Shown: positions 34,366-44,862, numbered from the stretch's first letter. The stretch: DNA of 64,000 nucleotides from Deltaproteobacteria bacterium (GCA_024279915.1 JAJRRB010000018.1:1-64000), one strand, 5' to 3'. The notes: generated from the letters alone by a model not told the origin. Numbers and translations: made by a program.

Positions 34366-34934
34366 TTATTTTTCAACAAAACGGAACGTGGTTACTTTGC
34401 ACTTAATCTTCAAAACAGCCAGATTGTCTACTACCTTGGGGCTTGACAGGTCCAGGTTACTCAGGTTGACAATTCTGGAAAGCTTACCAACGGCTTGGGC
34501 AAATTCAGCAATCTGATGATAAGTACCAACCAAGTCCAATGCCGCTGGAACTTCTGCATAAAAGCCTTTAGAGACCTCGCCCTTGGGGCTAAAAGACGTC
34601 ACTTCCAAGCCACTATCTTTCGCAAGAGTCGCAAGATTTGTCAACAGGCTCGGGATCTCTTTTTGTTCGGCAGCTGGGTTAAAGCCTCTTTGAGGAGCAC
34701 TTCGAGTTTTGCAAATTCAGCGTTAAACTTAGGCAAGTTGTCAGAAATCTGTTTTTTCTGAATGTATTCAGCTTCCAGGCGACTAACTTCAGCCTCCATC
34801 TGACCAATTTTTTCATATTCTGGCAACCAGAGAAACCAGACAAAGGCACCGACTATCAACAAGACCAGTACACCCAAGATCGCGGATCTCTGGTAAAGTG
34901 GCAGTTTAAGAAGTTTTTCAACCTTTGGATTCAT
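34366..34934 (-). pseudogene. pilO: pilO split into two ORFs (-1 frame change at 34659-34665)
   Basis: Upstream MNPKVEKLLKLPLYQRS...LTQLPNKK then RSRAC*; downstream EIPSLLTNLATLAKDSGLEV... in the -1 frame; junction C-AAA-AAG. May be functional through frameshifting. Confidence 0.85.
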
Positions 34935-34975
34935 TGATAACACTCTCCCTCGAATGATCGGTTCAGTCGAGTCAG

Positions 34976-35554
34976 TTATTTCTTTTTAGCCTTTTGGCCT
35001 TTTTTATCTGGCTTGCCACTTAAGGTCTTACAAGTCAGGTCGAATTGTTGGAATTTTATCTTGTTTTGCACTTTCTGCTTTATCACTTTAAGTTCTACGC
35101 CTTCGTAGAATTCTGACGCCTCCAGATTCCTCATAAAGAGTGCAACGGTTTCTTCACTAGAGCCAATCCCACTAATCTTTGCTTTACCAGATCCTTCTTT
35201 AAACTTCGTCAACCAGAGCTTGTCCGGCATTGCCTTGTAGAGTTCATCCAGCAAATAAACAGGACCGACCCTTGCAGTCTTAAGTTTCTCGAGAACATTT
35301 AGCTTGGCGCGAAGATCTTTTTGGCGCTTTTCAAAGTCTTTAACTTCTTTGATAACTCTCTGCAGTTGTGCAATCTCCGATTTTTTCCGGTCAATCTTCG
35401 TTTGCATATCCTCAACCTCACCCACGATATGCATATACGCTGCGCTACAAATACCCACAGAGACAATCATGACAAGCGCCACAAGCAGCAACTGGCCTTT
35501 AAGCATCTCTTTTTTCTGGGCAGCCTTTACGGGCAGAAGGTTTATACGGATCAT
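34976..35554 (-). CDS. pilN: Type IV pilus assembly protein PilN
   Basis: MIRINLLPVKAAQKKE; TM helix then coiled coil; in pilMNOPQ order. Confidence 0.95.
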   Translation of the reverse strand: MIRINLLPVKAAQKKEMLKGQLLLVALVMIVSVGICSAAYMHIVGEVEDMQTKIDRKKSEIAQLQRVIKEVKDFEKRQKDLRAKLNVLEKLKTARVGPVYLLDELYKAMPDKLWLTKFKEGSGKAKISGIGSSEETVALFMRNLEASEFYEGVELKVIKQKVQNKIKFQQFDLTCKTLSGKPDKKGQKAKKK

Positions 35555-36609
35555 CGGTCTCCCATCCTTCTCATGGCCAGGCCAGCAGCTACAGTATAGA
35601 CGGGGCCCATAGCCTGCAGGTATTCAAGGTCAAAATCTTTTTCGCTGAAAGTAATCTGACGCCAGGGATCAATCACGTGGACTTCAACACCGAGTCGGTT
35701 TTCTAGCGACGACTTAACCATCGGAACCTTGGAAACGCCACCGGTGATAAAAACTTTTTGCACCTTCTCATCTGAGGAGGTTGCTGAAAAGAAGTCTATT
35801 GAACGCTGAACTTCTTGCGTCAGGATCTCTGTTGCATCATCCATAACTTCAGCAACCATTGCAGCAGTTACATCCGGGAGTTCCCCACCGAGTTTAACGA
35901 TTTCAGCGTCCTCGTTATTCAATCCTAAACGCTTCTGGATCTCTTCGTTGTAGGCGCTACCGCCTACTTGAATATCCCGGGTAAAAACAGACATGCCACC
36001 ACGCAACACATTGACATTCATAGAACTCGCACCCATGTCGATCAGGGCAACGATTTCATCTTCATTCGAACCGTAATTTACATCATAGACATTCTCGACA
36101 GCAAAACAGTCGATATCCATAACCTGAGGATTCAAACCGCATTCTTTGAAGAGTGCGACATAATCGTTAACAAAATCTTTTTTAGCTGCGACCAGGATAA
36201 CGTTCATCAGAGACGCATCATCTGCATCAGGCCCCAAGATTTGAAAATCTAGATTAACTTCGGAAATTTCAAAAGGGATATACTGTTCGGCTTCCCACTG
36301 AATTGATGCCTCCATTTCCTCCTCAGTCATAATCGGCAATTGGATCTTGCGAATGATGACCGAGTGTCCGGAAATCGAAGTAGCGACATTTTTTGTCTTG
36401 AGCTTCTGGCTTTCCACCAGTCCTGTGACAACATCGACAATGGAACTAGAGTCCATAATCGCATTGTCAACAATAGCCTCAGCAGGCAGCATAGCCAATC
36501 CAAGCCCAGCTAGCTGGTATCCCCCCTTAGCCTCCCTAAGATGGACCATCTTTACCGAACTGGAGCCGATATCGATGCCAATCACGTCTGTTCTCTTTTG
36601 GAATAACAT
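35551..36609 (-). CDS. pilM: Type IV pilus assembly ATPase-like PilM
   Basis: VIGIDIGSSSVKMVHLREAKGGYQL; IDMGASSMNVNVLRGG. Confidence 0.97.
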   Translation of the reverse strand: MLFQKRTDVIGIDIGSSSVKMVHLREAKGGYQLAGLGLAMLPAEAIVDNAIMDSSSIVDVVTGLVESQKLKTKNVATSISGHSVIIRKIQLPIMTEEEMEASIQWEAEQYIPFEISEVNLDFQILGPDADDASLMNVILVAAKKDFVNDYVALFKECGLNPQVMDIDCFAVENVYDVNYGSNEDEIVALIDMGASSMNVNVLRGGMSVFTRDIQVGGSAYNEEIQKRLGLNNEDAEIVKLGGELPDVTAAMVAEVMDDATEILTQEVQRSIDFFSATSSDEKVQKVFITGGVSKVPMVKSSLENRLGVEVHVIDPWRQITFSEKDFDLEYLQAMGPVYTVAAGLAMRRMGDR

Positions 36610-36703
36610 GTGCGCCCCTGGCTAAACCGCTAACTGATATGAACAGTTTAAAAAGAATCTGTTCTTCCAACACTCATTACCATCAGCAAACAACATACCA
36701 ACA

Positions 36704-36904
36704 TCACTCATCACCAGGAAAAACTTCGTTGCGATCGGTAAGTTTGAGTCCAAGAGCAAGAATAATCTTGCGTTTGGTCGACATACGGCACTCCGCACCG
36801 TTTTCAAGTCGATCAACAGTCACCGGCGAAACACCAGCCTTACGAGCCAGCTCTGCCTTACTCATCAATTGGGCTTCACGAATTTCTCTGATTTGGTTTT
36901 TCAT
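36704..36904 (-). CDS. XRE/Cro-type HTH transcriptional regulator
   Basis: 66 aa; IREAQLMSKAELARKAGVSPVTVDRLENG. Confidence 0.9.
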   Translation of the reverse strand: MKNQIREIREAQLMSKAELARKAGVSPVTVDRLENGAECRMSTKRKIILALGLKLTDRNEVFPGDE

Positions 36905-36916
36905 AGGCTACCATTT

Positions 36917-36997
36917 AGTTATAGTGAGCATAAGTTATATGAAATTAGGGCTAATTATAGGTATATTAAAACAATTGTCAACTAATTATATCTATAT
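36917..36997. promoter_or_regulatory. Four WARTTATA boxes upstream of the XRE gene
   Basis: TAGTTATA (36917), AAGTTATA (36932), TAATTATA (36952), TAATTATA (36983); CTAATTATAggTATAT and CTAATTATAtcTATAT 31 bp apart. Confidence 0.5.
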
Positions 36998-37008
36998 GGA
37001 GACCATAT
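36994..37008. promoter_or_regulatory. 15-bp palindrome ATATGG-AGA-CCATAT
   Basis: Perfect 6-bp arms between the XRE gene and pilD. Confidence 0.45.
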
Positions 37009-37146
37009 GATGGTGAGGAATATCACAAATCACAGCGTTTAACACAAGATCAAGGGGATGAATAACTGACAACCACAAGATAAAGTGTCATATTTTTTGC
37101 AGAATTACTGAAAATAATTGAGTTTTTCAGACAAAAACAGGGTGAT

Positions 37147-37959
37147 TTACCAAAAAGAAAACCACAATTGTTGCAACATACTGGCATACCAGCGCATGAT
37201 CGAATCAGAATGTTGGATAAAGAAGAGATGGATCAAGGCACCCGCAGAGAGGAAGGGGCCAAAAGGCACAGCAAGCTTGCTATCAGCCTTTTTTATCAAC
37301 ATGAGTGGCACACCAACCAATGTTCCCAGCAGTGAACCGATAAAGATAATTGGAAAAATTGCTGTCCAACCAAGAAATGCGCCTAACATGGCCAGGAGCT
37401 TGACATCACCAAGCCCCATCCCTTCTTTCTTGGTCAATAACTCATAACTAAGAGCTATAGTCAGAAGAGAACCACCGCCGAGCACAATGCCAAGCAAAGA
37501 GTCTTGCCAGGAGACCCACGGCACGAGATATGAACAGAGGAAGCCAATTGGAATCCCGGGTAAACTGATGACATCTGGAATAATCTGATGATCCAGATCA
37601 ATAAATGTGATCACCACCAGGGTTGCCACCAAGAGCAGAAGGACTGGAGTTACAGGGTGAAATGCAAATCGGTAGAAGAACAGCGCAAAGAGAACACCGG
37701 TGAGGGCCTCTACAAAGAGGTAGCGCACCGGTACCTCTGCGCTACAGTAGGCGCACTTGCCTTTGAGTAGCAGCCAGCTCAGGATCGGGATGTTGTGATA
37801 CCAACGGATTGGCGTTTCGCAATGGGGACAGCGGGAACGGGGGCTGACGACTGAGAGGCCCTCTGGGATGCGGTAGATGCAGACGTTCAGGAAGGAGCCG
37901 ATGATCGACCCAAAGATGAAAGAAAACAGGAGCAAGAGTGAATAGTGATAAGTAGTCAT
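37147..37959 (-). CDS. pilD: Type IV prepilin peptidase / methyltransferase
   Basis: GSIIGSFLNVCIYRIPEGLSVVSPRSRCPHCETPIRWYHNIPILSWLLLKGKCAYC; GLGDVKLLAMLGAFLG. Confidence 0.97.
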   Translation of the reverse strand: MTTYHYSLLLLFSFIFGSIIGSFLNVCIYRIPEGLSVVSPRSRCPHCETPIRWYHNIPILSWLLLKGKCAYCSAEVPVRYLFVEALTGVLFALFFYRFAFHPVTPVLLLLVATLVVITFIDLDHQIIPDVISLPGIPIGFLCSYLVPWVSWQDSLLGIVLGGGSLLTIALSYELLTKKEGMGLGDVKLLAMLGAFLGWTAIFPIIFIGSLLGTLVGVPLMLIKKADSKLAVPFGPFLSAGALIHLFFIQHSDSIMRWYASMLQQLWFSFW

Positions 37960-37968
37960 CTGGGCCTT

Positions 37969-39060
37969 TTACTCATTTTTGAGGAACGTCAGCAAGCGAT
38001 TAACTGCTGCAGACACATCACTGATAGAGATTTCATCCATACAACGCATATCAATTGGACATTTGGGAACGTTGCCAAACAGGGAACATGGTGAACAGTC
38101 CATGCTCTTGTCAATCACGACATGGCTTGGTCCACGGGGAGCCCATTTGGACTGAGAACTGGCACCGAACAGGGAGACAGTCGGTCGTCTCAGAGCAGAT
38201 GCCAGGTGAAGTATCCCGGAGTCGGTACTAACGACAACGGTAGCTCGTTCCAGAACAGCGGCCGTCTGCACTAGGGTCGTCTTTCCTGTCAGATCAAGAG
38301 CCGAAAGCCCTGATACAATCTGAGCACCGGCCTCGCGGTCCTGTTCACCCCCAACGACAACAACATGTGCGCCCTGTTTTTCACACCAGTCAACCAACGC
38401 GTGAAATTTTTCACTACTCCAGCGCTTTTCAGGAACGCTGGCTCCAGGAAACAAGACAACTAAGTCTCCGCTTCCCTTTAAATTGTCAATCAAGGCGCCC
38501 ACCTCTTTCCGAGCACTCTCCGGTACGACCAGGAGATCATTTTCCAACAAAACGGAAGTTGACAGGCTAAGTGGCTCAAGCAGTCTGCCGAAGACTTCTG
38601 CTTCATACCCTTCGGAATCATAATCAACGGTCACGGTAAACATTCGACGACGTGCATTGGTCGAAAACCCGACTTTCACCGGGGCTCGGACCAACCGGGC
38701 AACAACTGCGGACAACCGGTACCACTGCTCCGTATCGATAACGACATCATACGTCTGTTTCAGAACCTTTTTTATGGATCCGAAATCATCATAACAATAG
38801 ACCCTCCTGATTCCATCGACCATTGAGAAAACAGCGGCATTGCGTTTTTCAGCAAGGGCATCTATGGCAACATCAGGAAGGTGATGTCTAAGCAACCGAA
38901 CGACTGGCGCCAGCAGCAGTGCGTCGCCAATCCCTCCTGGCCTAATCAAAAGCAAGGACAGGATTTCTCCAACCTCTCGTCGACAGGGCCTGGGCAGGAA
39001 TTTCACGGCCAAGGCACCAACCACACCATCCAAGGTTTTCAATAACTTAATTTTACGCAT
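37969..39060 (-). CDS. Family 9 glycosyltransferase (heptosyltransferase-like)
   Basis: LLIRPGGIGDALLLAPVVRLLR; VSTDSGILHLASALRRPTVSLFGASSQSKWAP. Confidence 0.93.
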   Translation of the reverse strand: MRKIKLLKTLDGVVGALAVKFLPRPCRREVGEILSLLLIRPGGIGDALLLAPVVRLLRHHLPDVAIDALAEKRNAAVFSMVDGIRRVYCYDDFGSIKKVLKQTYDVVIDTEQWYRLSAVVARLVRAPVKVGFSTNARRRMFTVTVDYDSEGYEAEVFGRLLEPLSLSTSVLLENDLLVVPESARKEVGALIDNLKGSGDLVVLFPGASVPEKRWSSEKFHALVDWCEKQGAHVVVVGGEQDREAGAQIVSGLSALDLTGKTTLVQTAAVLERATVVVSTDSGILHLASALRRPTVSLFGASSQSKWAPRGPSHVVIDKSMDCSPCSLFGNVPKCPIDMRCMDEISISDVSAAVNRLLTFLKNE

Positions 39061-39107
39061 AAATGCATTCTAGTAGTCGATTGATCAGACTATACTGTGA
39101 TATAGGT

Positions 39108-40406
39108 TCAGGTAATGGCTTGCAATATCCTTTTGATCAAACTCCGCAACAACCTTGCCGCGTGCCTTTCAGACATGCCCCCAAGCAGTGGGCGATCTCC
39201 AAGCAAATGAGCTATCCCTGCCCCAAATTCGTGAGTGTCATAAGATGAAGCCAAATAGCCGTTAGTCATATGATTGATGAGATCAGAGACACCGCCAACA
39301 TCAAAAGCCACACAGGGCACCCCGCAAGACATGGCCTCCATCACGGTATAGGGCAAGTTCTCCTCCCGCGAAGGAAGCACCAGTAGATCGGCGGAGGAGT
39401 AGACCAGACAGATCGACACCTCATCACTCATCCGGCCGAGATAGTGCGTTTTGATCCCAAGATTGTCAAAACCAAGATCCACCGAGGTTCCGAAAACAAC
39501 AAGTTCAAAACGATTCCCCTCTCGGATGGCTTGACTCTTTAGCGCCTCCAGAAGCAGGGCAGCCCCTTTATTCGGATCGACAGCAGCCTGAGAGCCACAG
39601 TAGAGCACCAAGTGGACGTCTTGCGGCAGACCAAGAAGATTGCGCGCCTCCCGCTTGTCCAACGGTCTGAATTTATCAATGTCCAAGCCATTTGGAATAA
39701 CTTCGACTTGTTTACCTGCTAATAATGAGCTGCTTTTTGCACAATCTGCGAGCCACCGGCTCGGGGTGACTATGGTCAGATCGATGTCATCAAAGCCCTT
39801 CCTTTTGCGCTCCCAGACCTTTCGAGACAAGTCCTTATCACGCCTGGAACCGAGCACCGGGCATGCGCCGCATGCCTGTTGATAGCACTGGCAGTCCCCC
39901 GGAAGATGACAGCCGCCTGTAAATGCCCATGAATCATGTAACGTCCAGACCACAGGCTTTTTGAGTTTACGAAGCGACTCAAGTCTGACCAGCCCATTGC
40001 AAATCCAGTGCAGGTGAACGATATCCGGGGAGATTTCAGAAACACTTTTCAGCCAATTCCCGGGCAAGGCTGCGGGAGAAAAGAGTGCTCCTGTTCGCTT
40101 TGGATAAAGACAGGTAGGTAAAGCATCGAGATGTGGGCGAAGTTCGCCCTGCCAATAGCCGAGCACCGGGCGAGGGCCAACCACCGTCTCCATGTCAGTG
40201 TGTTTTTTCTGCACCAGAAGCTTTGACTCGATATCGAGCGAACGCAATCCGAGATGCAGACGCATAGCAGCCCGAGCAGCACCACCCGAACCATCATCAG
40301 AATTGATCAGAAGAGCCTTCATACCGGGTACATCCAGAAATTCAGCGGACATCGAGAAAAGACTTCTACAGACCGATTGCGGAACAGATGTCGTGGCAGA
40401 CAACAT
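39108..40406 (-). CDS. Family 4 glycosyltransferase
   Basis: VPSREENLPYTVMEAMSCGVPCVAFDVGGVSDLI; likely start MKALLINSDDGSGGAARAA near 40325. Confidence 0.92.
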   Translation of the reverse strand: MLSATTSVPQSVCRSLFSMSAEFLDVPGMKALLINSDDGSGGAARAAMRLHLGLRSLDIESKLLVQKKHTDMETVVGPRPVLGYWQGELRPHLDALPTCLYPKRTGALFSPAALPGNWLKSVSEISPDIVHLHWICNGLVRLESLRKLKKPVVWTLHDSWAFTGGCHLPGDCQCYQQACGACPVLGSRRDKDLSRKVWERKRKGFDDIDLTIVTPSRWLADCAKSSSLLAGKQVEVIPNGLDIDKFRPLDKREARNLLGLPQDVHLVLYCGSQAAVDPNKGAALLLEALKSQAIREGNRFELVVFGTSVDLGFDNLGIKTHYLGRMSDEVSICLVYSSADLLVLPSREENLPYTVMEAMSCGVPCVAFDVGGVSDLINHMTNGYLASSYDTHEFGAGIAHLLGDRPLLGGMSERHAARLLRSLIKRILQAIT

Positions 40407-40537
40407 GATTCAGCCAGACGGTGAGCCAGTAAAGTGTCGTTGAGGCTTACTCGCCCATTCATGTATTTATTTACAAACATTGCCACGCCGTGTTTGGTTT
40501 CTGCTGGCGCTATGGAAACGGTCGACAGTCTCACCTG

Positions 40538-41419
40538 TCAGTCTTTAATAAAAACGATAGCATGAGTATGCCCGGGGCCACCGCAATGCCCATAAGAGAA
40601 AGGCGCATACAACGCATCAAAGCAGTCACCCAAACGCCCCATAACCCGACCGTAAAGACCACGACCTGATATCTTCCGCCTTCTTGCAACAATGATACTT
40701 CGATAATGCTCAATTCTGAGTGGCTCACAATAACCAGACACTTTTGTGAGAGGAAAATACTGAGCGATATTTTCAAGAGCCTGCATACTCCAGCGGGTCA
40801 TATGGTGAGGAGGGTAATCCAGGGCATCATCCACTTCCTGTAAATAAAGACTCTTCGGGTTCGGTACCGTCAATAGCAGGTGACCACCACTTTCCAGTTT
40901 ATCCACAATTTCCGTTAGGAACTGCCTGACATCGGCAACATGTTCCAACACCTGAAAGGCCACAACAAAGTCATATTTGTGCCCCTCGCCATCAAGCGCG
41001 ATACCTTTCTTCTTCAGACTAACAACAGCGGCGTCGTTTGTCTCACTACCAGCGACTCTATACGCAGACTTAATTTTTCGCAGAAAGTGACCGACCCCAC
41101 AGCCCACCTCAAGGACCCGTTCGGGCCTTACTTGCTGCAAGACCTCTCGGGCAAAACTAAACTCCGGTTTGTCCTCCTCATAATACATCGGAGAGAGTTG
41201 CAACTGCCGGTAGAGAGCTTCATCCCCAAATTGAGCGGGATAATAGCTCTGCAAATCACAATGGCAACACTGCCTCAAATCAAATTCGGCATCACCAAAG
41301 TAACCGGACACATCCAGCTTGAAACGCTCGAGGTATTTGCGGACAACATCTGCAGTCTGATAATAATGTGCGCAGGTAAAGTCAGAGCTGCGGCATAACG
41401 TACAGTGGTAATGATTCAT
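40538..41419 (-). CDS. Class I SAM-dependent methyltransferase with N-terminal zinc-binding-like Cys motifs
   Basis: CTLCRSSDF; VLEVGCGVGHFLRKIK. Confidence 0.92.
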   Translation of the reverse strand: MNHYHCTLCRSSDFTCAHYYQTADVVRKYLERFKLDVSGYFGDAEFDLRQCCHCDLQSYYPAQFGDEALYRQLQLSPMYYEEDKPEFSFAREVLQQVRPERVLEVGCGVGHFLRKIKSAYRVAGSETNDAAVVSLKKKGIALDGEGHKYDFVVAFQVLEHVADVRQFLTEIVDKLESGGHLLLTVPNPKSLYLQEVDDALDYPPHHMTRWSMQALENIAQYFPLTKVSGYCEPLRIEHYRSIIVARRRKISGRGLYGRVMGRLGDCFDALYAPFSYGHCGGPGHTHAIVFIKD

Positions 41420-41740
41420 CGTTCAAATTGCCTCCCTCAGTAAGGACGAAGATGGGCACTGGAAATATTCACTGAAATCAAAGGACCTATAAAACCTGTA
41501 GGCGTTGAGAGTGTGCTTTATAAGAGGATTCATAATAACTGCTTTCTGGGCTTTGAGAGTTTACTGTTTATCGCTATTTGAAGTAAGGATAAAGTGTAAA
41601 GGGTTGAGTGAAAGGACTTAAACTCCCTATAATGATGATTGCATAGTAAAATTTTGAGGCTTGATAAGCGTATCGATAAATTTTCAAAAACATCTCAAAT
41701 GTTAAATGAAGGCACTAATCAAAGCGAGTAAAATGGTCTG

Positions 41741-43783
41741 TTAATCTTTGCGCAGCATTTTCTCTATCCTTGGAATTACTAGATCTTTTCCGAACTTGGA
41801 CAAATGATCATCATCAATATAGTAGGATTCACTTATTGTCCCCATTGCACACCTGAGGTCATTGCAAAATATGTTTTCAAAGTCAATAACGTTAATACCT
41901 TTATAAGAATTGAAGATTGATGATGTATAGGAATGCAAGTTATCGTGTTTTTCACGTGAAATTGACCATTTATCAATGTCAGCCCTGCTGCCACCATCTT
42001 GCATGACCCTTTTGTACGCTTCTTCTGGCCCGAATAACTGCTGCGGAACTTGCAAAACTATAGTTAGCTCAATGCCAATTTCTTTATAGGCCTTAATGGT
42101 TTGTTTTAATCCATACTCAAAAGCTTTGCGTGATTGTTCTTTGTTTTTTTCGTCATTATCATTTAATCCAATAAACGAGAAATCTCTCCCATTATAACCA
42201 CCATCAGTGTAGTAGGACCATCGAGCCACCAAAAATAGCTTTTCAATGTTATTATCACGGACATAATTGTAGATACGCTTATTCAATAAATTACAATTGC
42301 TTTCATTTTGATCCCCTCTTAATGCATAAATATCTAAAAGTGGTGTGCAACCGTTGGCACTGGTAGAAATCCCTTTTACTTCAGCGTTAGAAGCAGCGAC
42401 ATGGAATGCATATGATAATGCCGCCGCATGCGAATCACCGAAAACAACAAAAGAAGCTTTGTGTTGGCTGTCACCTAACTCGCAATACGAATTTTCAAAT
42501 AAGTGATCGCTTTCTCTGTCATAACAGCTTTCAACTCGTCCTAACATTTTAAAGGTTTCTAGTAAATTATTAGGTATGCTAAATCTTTCTGGAAACCCTT
42601 TACTTAGATGGCCATTTGAGCCCACAGCGATAAAAGCCAAGGATCCAATAAGAGCAATATAAAAGATGCTTTTACGGCTAAAAGTGGCTCTGTTCCTAAA
42701 TGGAATTTCCACATAGCGCCAACTAATAAATGCAAAGATGATTGACAATCCTGACAAAGCAAGGAGGGTTGACGTGTTTAGTTCTGTTGGGGCTCTATGG
42801 CGGGCAAAAGCGAAAAGAGGTTGATGCCACAGGTAGGCACTGTAGCTGACCAGCCCAACACCAACCATCCCCTTTGTTCCAAGAAGTCGCCCAACAAGGG
42901 TTTGAGGGGTCGTGAAGACTATGATGAAGCCAGTACCGATTGTTGGTATTAGGGCGAGGAAGCCTGGGAATGGGGTTGCTTTGTCGAAAGAAAAAATTGA
43001 ATATAAAATTAGAGCGATGCCGAGCAAACTTAACATTTCATTGGCGTGCTTATTTGACACGATAAAATCAGTTTTTTTTCTCTTGTAAAGAAAGCAGAAG
43101 GCAATGAGCGCGCCGATTGCTAATTCCCACCCACGAGTTGGTAGAAGGAAGAATGCAGCCGATGGTGCATGATAGGAGCCCCATTGTGCTAGAGCCAAGC
43201 TCGTAATTGCAATAGTTATCAATGAAGCAAATATCCAACGCTTATGTAGCTTGCACATCAGCATGAGGAAAAGTGGGAAAAGTACGTAGTATTGCTCTTC
43301 GACAGCTAAACTCCATGTGTGCAGCAATGGGTTTAGCTCAGCAGCGGTGGCGAAATAACCACTTTTTTGCCAAAAAACGATATTGGATGAGAAGCTAGAC
43401 ACAGCAACGAGATTTTGTGAAAAGTCTCTTAGATGATTTGGAGGGAGCCAAAGCCAGGCAAAAGGGAGACAGCAGAGCATTACGAAGAACAAGGCGGGAA
43501 GAATACGCCTTGCCCTACGTTCATAAAAATTAACGATTGAAAATGTGCCTTTTTCTTTGTCGGTTAGAATAATTGTCGTTATTAGGTAACCACTAATAAC
43601 GAAGAAGATGTCAACGCCGACAAAACCACCGCTAAAAGTTTTGAAACCAGCATGGAACAATATTACTGGTAGCACTGCAACAGCGCGTAACCCATCAATT
43701 TCTCTTCTGTAGTGCAGAGGACTTGCCTTTTTTTGATCTAGTGTGCCGAGTATTACTCCAAGTCGCGGGATACATTCCCACAA
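41741..43783 (-). CDS. OafA/YrhL-type O-acyltransferase with C-terminal SGNH domain
   Basis: YRREIDGLRAVAVLPVILFHAG; SGGFVGVDIFFVISGYLIT; SFVVFGDSHAAAL; YYIDDDHLSKFG. Confidence 0.95.
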   Translation of the reverse strand: MWECIPRLGVILGTLDQKKASPLHYRREIDGLRAVAVLPVILFHAGFKTFSGGFVGVDIFFVISGYLITTIILTDKEKGTFSIVNFYERRARRILPALFFVMLCCLPFAWLWLPPNHLRDFSQNLVAVSSFSSNIVFWQKSGYFATAAELNPLLHTWSLAVEEQYYVLFPLFLMLMCKLHKRWIFASLITIAITSLALAQWGSYHAPSAAFFLLPTRGWELAIGALIAFCFLYKRKKTDFIVSNKHANEMLSLLGIALILYSIFSFDKATPFPGFLALIPTIGTGFIIVFTTPQTLVGRLLGTKGMVGVGLVSYSAYLWHQPLFAFARHRAPTELNTSTLLALSGLSIIFAFISWRYVEIPFRNRATFSRKSIFYIALIGSLAFIAVGSNGHLSKGFPERFSIPNNLLETFKMLGRVESCYDRESDHLFENSYCELGDSQHKASFVVFGDSHAAALSYAFHVAASNAEVKGISTSANGCTPLLDIYALRGDQNESNCNLLNKRIYNYVRDNNIEKLFLVARWSYYTDGGYNGRDFSFIGLNDNDEKNKEQSRKAFEYGLKQTIKAYKEIGIELTIVLQVPQQLFGPEEAYKRVMQDGGSRADIDKWSISREKHDNLHSYTSSIFNSYKGINVIDFENIFCNDLRCAMGTISESYYIDDDHLSKFGKDLVIPRIEKMLRKD

Positions 43784-44074
43784 TTAGTTCGAGCCCCGCA
43801 CGGCTTCCCAGTACGAACAAAGAGGGGCACTGGGAGTATAGGTTAAACTCTGTCGAACCTTACAGTCTGTAATGAGATTAGTTGTGATCCCTCTAAAGTT
43901 AAGCCTGAATCACCACAACCTCTCTATTTTATGGGGTGGCCTTATCCGGTCACCTTTCATGGATAGAGCTTATTGATCACAAAGAACAGAGAATTTTTGA
44001 ACTAAGTAACGGACTTGAGCATACGATGGATTTGTTGTCATAATTCAGGGTCAATTCAACAGTAATTCTTTTAT

Positions 44075-44554
44075 CTATTTCGCTCTCAAAGTTTTCTGGC
44101 TTATTTTTTTTACGTCACTCATGCGGCTCAACTCTGTTGAAAAGAAAGAATTATTGCCGTTAATAAAATTTCTTCCGCTTTTCACGCCAATTCTTGTCTT
44201 TGCCGTTAATATCAGCATTTTTGACATTTCATCAAGTAAGCCAGCTTTTATTTCTATATCTTTATCAATCGTTGATTGCATATGTAATACATATTGATTG
44301 GACTCATAGCTGTAATCGATAAAAGCTAGGTTTTCTCCATCGTCAAAATAATGTCTGTAGGCTGACTTCTGAAAAACATCTTTAAGCCCTAGATTAGTTT
44401 TAAACATAACAAATTCATGAGCAGAGACAGGTGACTCCATTGCAAAATTGACACATTTGTCGGGAGCAGAAAAAGCAATAGAAGGACATAAAAGAATGAG
44501 TGTGACAATGACGTTATTCATGGTTCTCCTTTTCCCCTTCTGGATAATATGCAT
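44075..44554 (-). CDS. Hypothetical exported protein
   Basis: Signal peptide-like MNNVIVTLILLCPSIAFSAPDKC; no recognised domain. Confidence 0.55.
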   Translation of the reverse strand: MHIIQKGKRRTMNNVIVTLILLCPSIAFSAPDKCVNFAMESPVSAHEFVMFKTNLGLKDVFQKSAYRHYFDDGENLAFIDYSYESNQYVLHMQSTIDKDIEIKAGLLDEMSKMLILTAKTRIGVKSGRNFINGNNSFFSTELSRMSDVKKISQKTLRAK

Positions 44555-44862
44555 TAACTAGTGTCTCCATTTCAGTAACATTGGGGTTTAATAAATACAT
44601 TAACAAAAAAAAAGCCTAGAATTACTACAGCCATCAAAGACGGTTCAAGTCAAGTCCATCAGAGCACCTCATTGTATCCATGAAACAATATTCACACCGT
44701 ATAGTTACAACGTTTCACCGTCAAGAATGTTAATTGTGAAGGTTGCCTGTTGACAGGGCTACTTGGCTTCCATGACATTAAAGACAACCGTCCAAATGCG
44801 AATAGTCAGTATTCAGGCCGCTGCCTCAACGTACAAGGTTAAAATCCATCGTTTACTGAGGC

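Noticed and set aside
43784-43840. tRNA-like text (GTTCGAGCCCCGCACGGCTTCCCAG) downstream of a possible tRNA
   Set aside because: TTCGA is present but flanking bases do not form a T-stem, and no acceptor or anticodon arm could be built
43934-43955. Imperfect stem-loop GGTGGCC...GGTCACC
   Set aside because: Short with a G-T pair and no conserved context; likely chance
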